Source: Erythrobacter insulae
GTDB taxonomy: Bacteria; Pseudomonadota; Alphaproteobacteria; Sphingomonadales; Sphingomonadaceae
Assembly: GCF_007004095.1 (NCBI RefSeq)
Contig: NZ_VHJK01000001.1
Location: 1,120,501-1,184,500 of the forward strand
Direction: 5' to 3'
Length of the DNA: 64,000 bases
Within the stretch, counting starts at the first letter, position 1, and the number at the start of each line of letters is the position of its first letter. Shown here piece after piece: positions 18,502 through 26,497 of this stretch. A program made the position numbers and the translations under genes. The notes beneath the pieces were generated by a model, which worked only from the letters and a program-made list of their open reading frames with translations, had not been told where the DNA came from and did no database searches.

Positions 18502-18816
18502 CTAATCCCGATCCTTATCGCCAAATAATTCGTCTGCACTCGGCAGGCGATTGTCGACTGATTCGTCGTGTCCGGTACCGTTTGACAGGAAAACCAATCC
18601 CATCAGGCCGCCCGTCAAAAGCATCGTAAAGCTGATGCCCAGCGCAACCGCGATATAGAAATGCACCGAAATCGCCCCGTTATAGGCATACAGCACCGCA
18701 ACCGCGATCAACACGACGCCAATCGTGATCATCATGAGCATCCGCATGATCTGGCGATAGCGCGCCCAAGCGTGTGCCGCTGTGGCTGGATCATCGAGAG
18801 GGGATTTTTTGGCCAT
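18502..18816 (-). CDS. Hypothetical membrane protein, 104 aa
   Basis: Unrecognised but sphingomonad-like small membrane protein. Polar start MAKKSPLDDPATAAHAWARYRQIMRML, first membrane helix MITIGVVLIAVAVLYAY, second helix FYIAVALGISFTMLLTGGLMGLVFL, and an acidic cytosolic tail NRLPSADELFGDKDRD. The start at 18816 is chosen because further upstream codons enter the promoter region of the divergent CBS gene. Convergent with the ferredoxin gene. Confidence 0.7.
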   Translation of the reverse strand: MAKKSPLDDPATAAHAWARYRQIMRMLMMITIGVVLIAVAVLYAYNGAISVHFYIAVALGISFTMLLTGGLMGLVFLSNGTGHDESVDNRLPSADELFGDKDRD

Positions 18817-18966
18817 GACCCTCACATGACTGCGCAGATGCAGCATTGCAATGGTTTTGCATGCAACTGCGCTTGCAAGAAGGCGCGGTTTGCACGCATT
18901 TACCCCCGGACTCGCTTTTCTGCAGCGAAAGTGGCATTTTGTGATCAGGCAGAGGAGAGCTTATCC

Positions 18967-19398
18967 ATGACAATCGCAAAAATTATCGCAGGTCGCTCGG
19001 CTTCTGACATCGTCTCATGCGATGTTACGACTCTGGTGTCGGAGGCTGTTACTATCCTTGCCGGACAACGGATCGGCGCGCTGCCTGTAATGCGCGGCGG
19101 CTCCGTCGCTGGCATTATTTCCGAACGTGACGTGATTTATCGCCTCGCAGAACAAGGGGCGGATTGCCTGAATATGCCGGTCGAAGCGATCATGACATCG
19201 CCGGCAATTACGATCGAACCATCAACCCGGATCGATGATGCGATGGCGTTGATGACAAAACGCCGCTTTCGCCATTTCCCGGTGGTAGAGGATGGTGCCT
19301 TGGTCGCGTTTATTTCGATTGGCGATCTGGTGAAGGACAAAATCGACGCTGTCGAACAGGAAGCCGAAGCGATCCGTAATTATATCCAGACCGCTTAA
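18967..19398 (+). CDS. CBS-domain pair protein
   Basis: 143 residues consisting essentially of two CBS motifs (about 8-65 and 72-130): ALPVMRGGSVAGIISERDVIYRL and FRHFPVVEDGALVAFISIGDLVK are the two beta-strand/helix cores. Stand-alone CBS pairs bind adenine nucleotides and act as energy sensors. No enzyme domain is attached. GAGGAGA sits 10 to 16 nt before the ATG at 18967. It is preceded by the divergent membrane-protein gene and followed 37 bp later by the IscA-type gene. Target protein unknown. Confidence 0.88.
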   Translation: MTIAKIIAGRSASDIVSCDVTTLVSEAVTILAGQRIGALPVMRGGSVAGIISERDVIYRLAEQGADCLNMPVEAIMTSPAITIEPSTRIDDAMALMTKRRFRHFPVVEDGALVAFISIGDLVKDKIDAVEQEAEAIRNYIQTA

Positions 19399-19435
19399 GC
19401 TTGTGGAATGGGGCTTGCCGCCCTAAATCCATTGC

Positions 19436-19765
19436 ATGGCCGAAACACTCACTCTCACACCCGCCGCCGCGAAGCGCATTGCGTGGATCGCGGACAAACA
19501 GACCAAGCCTGCAATCCTGCGGCTTTCCGTTGAGGGTGGTGGTTGTTCCGGTTTTCAGTACAAGTTCGACCTGGCAGAGGGCGCTGACAGAGACGATTTG
19601 GTCAGCGAAACCGATGGAGTGAAGCTGGTGGTGGATCCGATCAGCCTTGATCTCGTAGGCGGCAGTGTCGTCGATTTTGTTGAATCGCTTGGCGGGGCAG
19701 CCTTCAAGGTGGAAAACCCCAAAGCAGCGGCCGGTTGCGGTTGCGGCTCAAGCTTCGGCATTTAG
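19436..19765 (+). CDS. A-type iron-sulfur cluster carrier (HesB/IscA/ErpA family)
   Basis: 109 residues. The three conserved cluster-binding cysteines are present: C37 in GGGCSGF, and C101 and C103 in AAGCGCGSSF. It transfers [2Fe-2S] or [4Fe-4S] clusters to apo-proteins. The C-terminal GCGCGSSF form and the lack of neighbouring suf or isc genes suggest an ErpA-like role, but IscA/SufA cannot be excluded. Exonuclease III, which follows, starts 38-50 bp downstream on the same strand. Confidence 0.92.
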   Translation: MAETLTLTPAAAKRIAWIADKQTKPAILRLSVEGGGCSGFQYKFDLAEGADRDDLVSETDGVKLVVDPISLDLVGGSVVDFVESLGGAAFKVENPKAAAGCGCGSSFGI

Positions 19766-19815
19766 GTTTTACCCCGCATGCCAATTCAGGCAGAAGCCCA
19801 AGAATGAGCACTGCC

Positions 19816-20628
19816 ATGAAAATCGCCACCTACAACATCAACGGTATAAAAGCCCGATTGCCGCGGCTGAAAGAATGGTTGGCCGAGACACGGCCTGCGG
19901 TCGCATGTCTTCAGGAAATCAAAACACAGGACGAGGGCTTCCCGGCGTCCGAGTTTGAAGAGCTTGGTTATCATGCAATCTGGCACGGGCAGAAGAGCTT
20001 CAATGGCGTCGCCATTCTGACTGATGGAACAGCGGGATACGAGCCCCCTAAAGAGATCCGGCGCGGCCTTGGCATTGACGGGCCCAAAGAGGGCGAAGGC
20101 GAGCAATCACGCTATCTCGAGGCGAATGTTACCGACAAAAATGGCAAAACCGTGCGCATCGTGTGCATTTATCTGCCTAATGGAAACCCCCATCCAGGGC
20201 CCAAATTCGATTATAAACTGGCCTGGATGGAAAGACTGCGCGCGCGGATGCAAGAAATCTGGGCCGAGGAAGTGCCTGCTGCGGTGCTGGGCGATTACAA
20301 TGTCATCCCGCAGGATGATGATACCTATTCGGTAAAGGCCATGGCGGCTGACGCATTGATGCAGCCGGAAAGCCGCGCTGCCTATTCAACATTGCTGGCT
20401 GATGGGTGGACCGATGCGGTTCGCACCCTGAACCCGCGCGGCGGCGTATGGACATATTGGGATTATCAGGCGGGCGCGTGGCAACGCGATCACGGATTTC
20501 GGATCGATCATATCCTTTTATCACCCGAGCTAGCCGACCGGTTGCAGGCAGTTGGTGTTGATCGCGATCATCGGGGACGCGAAAAGGCCAGCGATCACGC
20601 GCCGACATGGGCTATGTTGCGCGGTTAA
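19816..20628 (+). CDS. xth: Exodeoxyribonuclease III (AP endonuclease)
   Basis: Mg-dependent DNA repair nuclease that cuts abasic sites and degrades 3' ends. 270 residues from MKIATYNINGIKARL, the standard family start; an ATG at 19804 would add MSTA. Motifs: CLQEIKTQ (metal Glu), SFNGVAILT, RIVCIYLPNG, VLGDYNVIPQDDD (catalytic Asp/Asn), FRIDHILLSPEL and ASDHAPTWAML (terminal catalytic His). This is the ExoA/XthA class. An intrinsic terminator shared with the convergent SleB-type gene follows. Confidence 0.94.
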   Translation: MKIATYNINGIKARLPRLKEWLAETRPAVACLQEIKTQDEGFPASEFEELGYHAIWHGQKSFNGVAILTDGTAGYEPPKEIRRGLGIDGPKEGEGEQSRYLEANVTDKNGKTVRIVCIYLPNGNPHPGPKFDYKLAWMERLRARMQEIWAEEVPAAVLGDYNVIPQDDDTYSVKAMAADALMQPESRAAYSTLLADGWTDAVRTLNPRGGVWTYWDYQAGAWQRDHGFRIDHILLSPELADRLQAVGVDRDHRGREKASDHAPTWAMLRG

Positions 20629-20648
20629 ATCCGCGTCCGGTACAAACA

Positions 20649-20678
20649 AAAACCCCCGCCGATCAAGGCGAGGGTTTT
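20649..20678. terminator. Bidirectional intrinsic terminator between xth and the SleB-type gene
   Basis: Arms AAAACCCCCGCC (20649-20660) and GGCGAGGGTTTT (20667-20678) pair over 12 positions with a single mismatch around a 6-nt loop GATCAA. A/T runs on both sides make it usable from either strand. It lies 20 bp after the exonuclease stop and 42 bp after the end of the convergent cell-wall hydrolase gene. Confidence 0.8.
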
Positions 20679-20720
20679 AAATTGTTATTTTGGTCACAAA
20701 CCTGACGGTCTGCCGCATGT

Positions 20721-21392
20721 TCACCGATAAAAGATATGGGTGTCGATCTGTGCAGTACGGGTCTTGCGATAGCTCCACTTGGGGCGAACGTAATTTGCGT
20801 GGAAATACACAGCTTCGCCTGCTTCGGATTCCCACATATCTTCATGGGCGATACGGGCGATGGATTTTGCACGGTCCCAAGCGGCCGAAGTGGTTTTAAT
20901 CCGGGGCATCCGGCCGTTCTTTACAAACGAAAATTGCGAACGCTGGTAAACGACGCCGCAATAGCTTGCCGGGAAACGGCGATCTTCTGCGCGATTGATA
21001 ATCACCTGAGCCACAGCAAGCTGGCCTGCGAGCGGTTCACCGCGTGATTCGAAATAAACGGCACCGGCAAGGCAGCGCATCTGTTCTGACATGTCATCGG
21101 GCTGATCGACGATGCTGACCAGTTCGCGCAGCGATTCGGCGTCCAATGCCGGTTCTGCGGTTTCAGGTTCAGCTGTCTTTTCCGGAACAGGTTGAACGAC
21201 CTCTTCGGATACAAACACTGGTGTTTGAGGGACGATCTCAACCAGCTCTTCGGCTGATGGACCGGCTTGCGCCGTCACGGGGATGTCCCCGGCGTCTTGC
21301 GCATACGCTCCTGCGCCATCGGCGCTGGAGAAGCTCAAACTGGCTGTCGCTATGATTGCGACAGCGCTTAAAGAGTAAGTCTTGCGACCCAT
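20721..21392 (-). CDS. SleB-type cell-wall hydrolase, exported
   Basis: 223 residues from MGRKTYSLSAVAII. A signal peptide ends near GAYAQD, followed by a Glu/Pro/Val-rich linker (about 40-110) and a C-terminal Hydrolase_2 domain. That domain has the catalytic Glu in AVYFESRGEPLAGQLAVAQV, the FPASYCGVVYQRSQFSF segment and the C-terminal YFHANYVRPKW. The family cleaves peptidoglycan glycan strands; in non-sporeformers it serves wall remodelling. The chosen ATG avoids a 52-residue basic upstream extension that would bury the signal sequence. Confidence 0.88.
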   Translation of the reverse strand: MGRKTYSLSAVAIIATASLSFSSADGAGAYAQDAGDIPVTAQAGPSAEELVEIVPQTPVFVSEEVVQPVPEKTAEPETAEPALDAESLRELVSIVDQPDDMSEQMRCLAGAVYFESRGEPLAGQLAVAQVIINRAEDRRFPASYCGVVYQRSQFSFVKNGRMPRIKTTSAAWDRAKSIARIAHEDMWESEAGEAVYFHANYVRPKWSYRKTRTAQIDTHIFYR

Positions 21393-21592
21393 TAAATTCA
21401 CTTTTTGTGCGGTGAGCGAGCTCCGACGCAGGTGGGAACCTGTTGCGATTTTTACGCGGGTTGTATGATGGTTCTGCCTTGCCTGCCGGCTGCCCCCCGT
21501 CTGCGTGCTGGTCCCACAACCGAATTGTTGTTTTGCCAGCCTCCGCATCTGGAAGCTGTCGGCGAAATAGACCGGCAGAATTGAAGGTCAAG

Positions 21593-21934
21593 TTAATCCG
21601 GCATAAGTGCGATGAACCGTTCCGGGTTATCGATATCCACCTCTAAAACCCAGATATCGGGGTCCTGACTTCGCCTCCGCTCAATATACTCAAAAATTTC
21701 TTGTGGGTTTTCAGAGTCTTGTTTTTTCGTCGGTACGAAAGCTCGTGTTCCATCGAGTTGTGGCATTCTTTCGAATAGCCGCACGTCATTTCCGCGATAC
21801 ATAGTTAGCAGAACAATGGTCCCTGCGTCGCGCTCTCCCTTGGCCAGGACCATCGCGGACCCGCCATTTGATTCGATCACACGAATCAGACCGGATATCT
21901 CGACATGCGCCGGAAGGCGGACAGGCTCGCTCAT
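21593..21934 (-). CDS. DUF1491 family protein
   Basis: 113 residues matching the DUF1491 pattern of alphaproteobacteria: RLPAHVEISGLIRVIESNGGSAMVLAKGERDAGTIVLL is recognisable in pieces (LPAHVEISGLIR, VLAKGERDAGTI), and it ends DPDIWVLEVDIDNPERFI. Function unknown; a small soluble alpha/beta protein is expected. Its ATG overlaps the thioesterase stop by 4 bp, placing it last in the hpf/ptsN/thioesterase cluster. Confidence 0.85.
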   Translation of the reverse strand: MSEPVRLPAHVEISGLIRVIESNGGSAMVLAKGERDAGTIVLLTMYRGNDVRLFERMPQLDGTRAFVPTKKQDSENPQEIFEYIERRRSQDPDIWVLEVDIDNPERFIALMPD

Positions 21935-22419
21935 CCCACCGCAGAATAGCCGGGAAGGCCCGACAATGCGATTCGCGAGCGCATGAATGTGCCGGTGCCG
22001 CGGCCGATTTCATCGCCTTCGCTATCGACCAGACGCGCCTCTGCAACAAACACCCGGCGTTTTCCGCTGACCCACCGGCCCTCGGCAATCACCTTGCCCG
22101 CGCGCACGGGTTTGGTGAAATGGAGGTTGAAACTGGTGGTGAGCAAGAACCGGTCAGTCGCCATTGTGTTGGCGGCGTAGAACGCGGCATCATCCAGCAT
22201 TTTGAAGTAGATCGTCCCATGCGCAGCGCCAGCGGCATGAAACACCGCCTCATCGACCGTAAAAGTCAGCCGCGAACGGCCCTCTGCTGGAATTTCCAGC
22301 TTGGACGCGAATACATCATTGATGGGGGCCGAATCATAAAGCCGTTCCAGCGCGCGATAATGAAGGTCCGCGCCAGATGGCCCGGATTTCATATCATCTG
22401 GCATATGATCAGGCGGCAT
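21931..22419 (-). CDS. PaaI-type hotdog thioesterase
   Basis: 162 residues with the hotdog fold signature: FTVDEAVFHAAGAAHGTIYFKMLDDAAFYAANT contains the central helix and Gly-rich turn, followed by FLLTTSFNLHFTKPVRAGKVIAEGRWV. It is likely to hydrolyse acyl-CoA thioesters; the substrate is unknown. The ATG at 22419 overlaps the end of ptsN by 11 bp; an ATG at 22404 is an alternative. Downstream it overlaps DUF1491 by 4 bp, so it lies inside a tight operon. Confidence 0.85.
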   Translation of the reverse strand: MPPDHMPDDMKSGPSGADLHYRALERLYDSAPINDVFASKLEIPAEGRSRLTFTVDEAVFHAAGAAHGTIYFKMLDDAAFYAANTMATDRFLLTTSFNLHFTKPVRAGKVIAEGRWVSGKRRVFVAEARLVDSEGDEIGRGTGTFMRSRIALSGLPGYSAVG

Positions 22420-22870
22420 CGCGCAGGAATTGATCGGTAAGCAAAGCAAACATCGCCTCGGCGTCTGGCGCATCATTCAAGGCCTGAACCATCGCATCGT
22501 CACGCATAAAACGAGAGATCGCCGCCAGCGCATGAAGATGGGTAGCACCGGCATTTTCGGGAGAAACGAGGCCGAAAAACAACGAAACCGGCACCGCATC
22601 AGCGGCTCCGAAATCCACTGGCTGTTCCAGTTTCAGCAGGACCATCGTCGGTTTGCGCACATCGGCACTTCGGCAATGCGGGATCGCCGTACCCCGGCCA
22701 AATCCAGTACTGCCAAGAGCCTCGCGCTGTTCGAGACCATCAAGAATTTCAGTGCTGTCGAGGCCATAAACTTTCGCAAAATGCGCCGCAATATGCCGGA
22801 GCACACCTTGTTTGGTCTCAAGACGATCAATTACGACCGCTTCAGGCAGCATGGTGATATTCACGTCCAT
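22409..22870 (-). CDS. ptsN: Nitrogen-PTS EIIA protein PtsN
   Basis: 153 residues from MDVNITMLPEAVVIDRL. EIIA domain of the mannitol/fructose class with the phosphorylated His H65 in GFGRGTAIPHCRS. It belongs to the PTS-Ntr phosphorelay that links nitrogen or potassium status to metabolism. In many proteobacteria rpoN-hpf-ptsN are adjacent; here hpf precedes it, 159 bp upstream, but rpoN is absent. The 171-residue frame from 22924 is less likely because MDVNIT begins the family-typical region. Confidence 0.9.
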   Translation of the reverse strand: MDVNITMLPEAVVIDRLETKQGVLRHIAAHFAKVYGLDSTEILDGLEQREALGSTGFGRGTAIPHCRSADVRKPTMVLLKLEQPVDFGAADAVPVSLFFGLVSPENAGATHLHALAAISRFMRDDAMVQALNDAPDAEAMFALLTDQFLRDAA

Positions 22871-23022
22871 TACGAATTCAGAATCCCAGATCAGTGTGCT
22901 TATCGACGGCGACAGACCAGGCATATGGTGGAGGCACCCCGATCGGGATGCGTATATCTCCTATGCCAGTGCCCGACGCAGACCAGCTATATGTTCAAGC
23001 CGTTATTCAGAACGACCAAAAT

Positions 23023-23044
23023 GTGGCTCTAGCGTGGCTCTAGC
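23023..23044. repeat. 11-bp perfect tandem duplication at the hpf stop codon
   Basis: GTGGCTCTAGC occurs twice head-to-tail (23023-23033 and 23034-23044) and spans the hpf stop codon. Removing one copy would let the hpf frame continue for five codons to a TAA, giving a C-terminus WLEPHFGRSE instead of WLEPR. This looks like a slippage event. Confidence 0.8.
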
Positions 23045-23592
23045 CAACCAATCGAGCCGTCAGCGCGGCGATAAACCATATTATGCCTGTCAGTTCCAGC
23101 ATTTTTGAAGAACAGCGCATTGGTATCCCGCAGATCAAGCATCATGACCGCATCGGCCACGGTAGCGGTTGGAATATCCACTCTGGTTTCGGCGATAATT
23201 GGCGGCGAAGCTGCGACAATCTCGGCTTCGGGTTCATCGGCAGCAAAGATGGTGTAAGCGGCGTCTTCTTCCGCGCGGGCATGGCTGGCGCGCTCGTGGT
23301 GGTCTGTCAGGCGGCGCTTGTAACGGCGCAGCTGTTTTTCAATTTTGGCAGCCGCGTTATCCAACGCCATGTGCGCATCATGGGCGCTGCCTTGCGCTTT
23401 TAGGATGGTCCCGTGATTGACATGGGTCACAATATCACAGCGGAATGCTCCGGCAGGCGCTTTGCCGAATGTCACGTGGGTGGAAAGAGCGCCGTCGAAA
23501 TATTTATCGACAATCCCGCTCATTCGATCGGATGCATGTTCCTGCAATGCAGCGCCTGTTTCGACCTGGTGGCCCGATATCCGGATATCCAT
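23029..23592 (-). CDS. hpf: Long-form ribosome hibernation promoting factor
   Basis: 187 residues. The N-terminal S30AE domain (1-100: MDIRISGHQVETGAALQEHA, basic helix KIEKQLRRYKRRL) binds the 30S channel. The C-terminal domain (about 130-187: DAVMMLDLRDTNALFFKNAG, YRRADGSIGWLEP) dimerises 70S ribosomes into 100S particles. A long linker separates the two. It heads the hpf-ptsN-thioesterase-DUF1491 cluster. The stop codon lies in an 11-bp tandem duplication that probably trimmed the C-terminus by a few residues. Confidence 0.93.
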   Translation of the reverse strand: MDIRISGHQVETGAALQEHASDRMSGIVDKYFDGALSTHVTFGKAPAGAFRCDIVTHVNHGTILKAQGSAHDAHMALDNAAAKIEKQLRRYKRRLTDHHERASHARAEEDAAYTIFAADEPEAEIVAASPPIIAETRVDIPTATVADAVMMLDLRDTNALFFKNAGTDRHNMVYRRADGSIGWLEPR

Positions 23593-23665
23593 CGTAGCGC
23601 AGTCTCCTTTTGTGTTGTCGTTCGTCTATTCGATACCGCGATCCAAACAGGTTCGCGCCAGTTAA

Positions 23666-24376
23666 TCAGCGCGCCCATAAGGCGTTTTTGATGCCGGCGA
23701 CAAATTCCTGATGGCGGGAAAGTTCAGCCGCTGATGCGGTGTGCGGGCGCGGCTGCCTGCGGGGTTTGTCCGGTCTGTTTGGAAGCGCTGGCGTTGCAAA
23801 GGTAGATGTGCCTGATGCGCCCGTGCCTCCGGCGGCATCAGCTGCGAGTTCCAGTCCAATCTGCCGCCCGCCGTTCAGTTCAATATAGACCTGCGCCAGC
23901 AATTCCGCGTCAAGCAATGCGCCGTGTTTCACGCGGTGGCTGCGATCAACACCGTAGCGGGTGCATAGCGCATCCAGCGATAGCTTGGCACCAGGGTGGC
24001 GCTTGCGTGCGATGGCGACTGTATCGATCATCCGGTCGAGTGAAACCGGTTCGCGGCCGATTCTCTCAAGTTCGTTATTCAGAAATCCGAAATCGAATCC
24101 CGCATTATGCGCGACCAGAGGGGCATCGCCCAGAAATTCGAGCAATTCATCGGCGGTTTCTGAGAATTTCGGCTTCGTTTCCAGAAAAGAAATCGAAAGC
24201 CCGTGCACCGCTTCGGCAGCGGAGGGCATATCGCGTTCTGGGTTGTAATAGGCGTGGTATGTGTTGCCAGTTTCAATCCGGCCAACCATTTCAACGCATC
24301 CGATTTCCACCATTCGGTCCCCGGTTTTGGGGTCAAGGCCGGTTGTCTCGGTGTCAAAGATAATTTCACGCATCAC
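23666..24376 (-). CDS. dnaQ: DNA polymerase III epsilon subunit (proofreading exonuclease)
   Basis: 236 residues. All exonuclease motifs are present: ExoI FDTETTGLD, ExoII LVAHNAGFDFGFLN, ExoIII-epsilon HGALLDAELLAQVY. It provides 3'-5' proofreading in the replicative polymerase core. The C-terminal 50 residues form a Pro/Arg-rich linker that carries the alpha-binding tail. It is the last gene of ppsR-maf-aroE-coaE-dnaQ, the cluster next to the proposed origin; similar order is known near the Caulobacter and Rickettsia origins. Confidence 0.95.
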   Translation of the reverse strand: MMREIIFDTETTGLDPKTGDRMVEIGCVEMVGRIETGNTYHAYYNPERDMPSAAEAVHGLSISFLETKPKFSETADELLEFLGDAPLVAHNAGFDFGFLNNELERIGREPVSLDRMIDTVAIARKRHPGAKLSLDALCTRYGVDRSHRVKHGALLDAELLAQVYIELNGGRQIGLELAADAAGGTGASGTSTFATPALPNRPDKPRRQPRPHTASAAELSRHQEFVAGIKNALWAR

Positions 24377-24435
24377 GAGTGTTATTCACCCAAGTTCAGC
24401 CAAGTGCAATAGGCCCGATGGCTCCGAAACGGATG

Positions 24436-25035
24436 CTATCCGCAGCGCGCGGCAATTTTCGGGATCAGCGCGGCAACCTGCGCCTGTGTCTCTTCAAGCG
24501 AAGTGCCGGTATCTATGACGTAATCGGCCCGTTCACGCTTTTCAGAATCGGGCACTTGCAGCGACAGGATGTGTTCGAATTTTTCTTCGGTCATGCCGGC
24601 GCGCGCAAGCACCCGTTCGCGTTGAACGTCAGCGGGGGCAGAAACCACGACTATTGCATCCACCCCTTCGTGACCGCCGCGTTCGAACAATAGCGGGATA
24701 TCAAAGAGGATCATGGCGGCATCGGCATGATCGGACAGGAATTTCATCCGGTTCTTGCCCACTGCGGGGTGAACAATCGCCTCCAGCCGGCCAAGTGCCT
24801 CTTTGTCTCCGAAAACCAGTTTGCCCAACGCTTCGCGTTTCACGCCTTCGGGACCGGTGGAACCGGGAAATGCTTCTTCTATGGCCGCGTTCAATGACCC
24901 GCCTGGGCCCTGCATGGCGCGGACTTCGGCATCGGCATCAAAAACGGGAACACCGGCGGCTTCGAACATGGCCGCGACGGTCGATTTGCCCATCCCGATA
25001 GAGCCGGTGAGGCCGATGATCGTCGGTTTGGTCAC
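24436..25035 (-). CDS. coaE: Dephospho-CoA kinase
   Basis: Last step of coenzyme A synthesis, phosphorylating the 3'-OH of dephospho-CoA. 199 residues with P-loop GLTGSIGMGKSTVA, the DADAEVRAMQGPGG segment after it, IVHPAVGKNR and LFDIPLLFERGG. The ATG overlaps the stop of aroE by 4 bp, so translation is coupled. 59 bp separate it from dnaQ downstream. Confidence 0.96.
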   Translation of the reverse strand: MTKPTIIGLTGSIGMGKSTVAAMFEAAGVPVFDADAEVRAMQGPGGSLNAAIEEAFPGSTGPEGVKREALGKLVFGDKEALGRLEAIVHPAVGKNRMKFLSDHADAAMILFDIPLLFERGGHEGVDAIVVVSAPADVQRERVLARAGMTEEKFEHILSLQVPDSEKRERADYVIDTGTSLEETQAQVAALIPKIAARCG

Positions 25036-25889
25036 TTTATCAGCAACTCTTGCAATTCAGCATCGTGATCCCGCGGTGGCGGGGCTCCGAAAAATTTCTC
25101 AAACGCGATTGCTGCCTGACCAATGAGCATGGAAAGGCCATTTATCGTGGGATGTCCTGCCGCACGAGCGGCTTTCAAAAAGGGTGTTTCGACAGGATTG
25201 GTGACGATATCATAGGCTATGCTGCGCGGGGGAGCATGGCTCCAGTCAAAAACCAGTTCTGGATTGCCAGCCATGCCGAGCGGCGATGCATTGATCACCA
25301 GATCGCAGCACCCCTCGCGGTCGTCAAAGGCAAAATCGGTGGGCTGCCTGAAATGATCGATCCCGATGGCGTGATGCTCCCCATCGCCAGCCAATTCATC
25401 AAGCAAAGCGCGCGCTTTGGCAGGGTTTCGGCCAGCAACCACCAGAGTGAAGCCGTTATCAGACAGCGCAGCGATAATCGCGCGCGCCGCGCCGCCGGTT
25501 CCGATAATACGCGCCATACGAAACAGATGCTGAGACTTTAAAACAGGCTGAAGCGGTTCAAGAAACCCCGGCGCATCTGTGTTAAACCCGATAAGCGTGC
25601 CGTTTTCCTGCCGCACGACGGTGTTTACCGCACCAAGCAATTCGGCAACCGGATCAAGCGCGTCGAGATGGGGCAGGATCGTTTGTTTGTGCGGCATGGT
25701 GACATTGCACCCGATCCAGCTGCCATTTTCACGATGTTTTGAAAGATAGGCACCCAACTCGCCGGGTTTGACGTGACGCGCCTTGTAACGCCCGGCGATA
25801 CCCAGCTTTTCCAGCCAGAAGCCATGGATAAGGGGCGATTTCGATTGGGCAATCGGATCGCCTATTACGTGCGCAAACGGAGTGCTCAT
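25032..25889 (-). CDS. aroE: Shikimate dehydrogenase
   Basis: NADP-dependent reduction of 3-dehydroshikimate in aromatic amino-acid synthesis. 285 residues: the substrate-binding GDPIAQSKSPLIHGFW and CNVTMPHKQT (catalytic Lys), GAVNTVV, and the NADP-binding IGTGGAARAIIAAL, ending with TINGLSMLIGQAAIAFEKFFG. It overlaps maf upstream and coaE downstream by 4 bp each, a tightly coupled array. Confidence 0.96.
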   Translation of the reverse strand: MSTPFAHVIGDPIAQSKSPLIHGFWLEKLGIAGRYKARHVKPGELGAYLSKHRENGSWIGCNVTMPHKQTILPHLDALDPVAELLGAVNTVVRQENGTLIGFNTDAPGFLEPLQPVLKSQHLFRMARIIGTGGAARAIIAALSDNGFTLVVAGRNPAKARALLDELAGDGEHHAIGIDHFRQPTDFAFDDREGCCDLVINASPLGMAGNPELVFDWSHAPPRSIAYDIVTNPVETPFLKAARAAGHPTINGLSMLIGQAAIAFEKFFGAPPPRDHDAELQELLIK

Positions 25890-26497
25890 GACTTCAGGAC
25901 ACCGTGTTCGCGCAGCGCGCCCAAAACCGGGAGCAGCGGCATTCCAAGAACGGTAAACTGATCCCCGGTGATCGCTTCAAACAATTGCACACCCATTGCT
26001 TCGATCCGGAAAACGCCGACTGTGAAACTGACGGCAGGCCATTCCTTATCAAGATAATGCCCGATAAAATCATCGGAAAGATCGCGGACTTTCAGCCGGG
26101 CAAGATCGGTATGGGACCATTCGCACGTGTCATTCCTGACAAGGGCGGCTGCGCTATGCAGCTCTATAGTCTTGCCGGAAAAGAACCGAAGATGCTGCGC
26201 TGCATTTTCGCGCGATGTCGGTTTATCAAACCGCTCGCCCTCAACCACGACCAGAGAATCGCTGCCCAGCACCATTGCATGTGGATTATCGGGAGCCAGT
26301 GCGGCCGCTTTTGCCACGCTTAGCGCCTCGGCTATTTCAGCCGGGCTGGACCCGGCGAGGGCATCTTCAATTGCGCGTTCATCGACATCAGCGGGAATTG
26401 GATCGTACGATACCCCTGCAGCGTCCAGCATCGCGCGGCGCGAGGCGGATTTCGATGCGAGGATAAGGCGGATCGGGCTAAAGCTGTTATCGGTCAT
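25886..26497 (-). CDS. maf: Maf-family nucleoside triphosphate pyrophosphatase
   Basis: House-cleaning enzyme that removes non-canonical or modified nucleotides. 203 residues: LILASKSASRRAMLDAAGV at the N-terminus, the DERAIEDALAG region, VLGSDSLVVVEGERFDKP and LRFFSGKTIELHSA. The exact substrate class (dTTP/UTP or m7GTP type) is not decided here. Overlaps ppsR upstream and aroE downstream by 4 bp each. Confidence 0.93.
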   Translation of the reverse strand: MTDNSFSPIRLILASKSASRRAMLDAAGVSYDPIPADVDERAIEDALAGSSPAEIAEALSVAKAAALAPDNPHAMVLGSDSLVVVEGERFDKPTSRENAAQHLRFFSGKTIELHSAAALVRNDTCEWSHTDLARLKVRDLSDDFIGHYLDKEWPAVSFTVGVFRIEAMGVQLFEAITGDQFTVLGMPLLPVLGALREHGVLKS

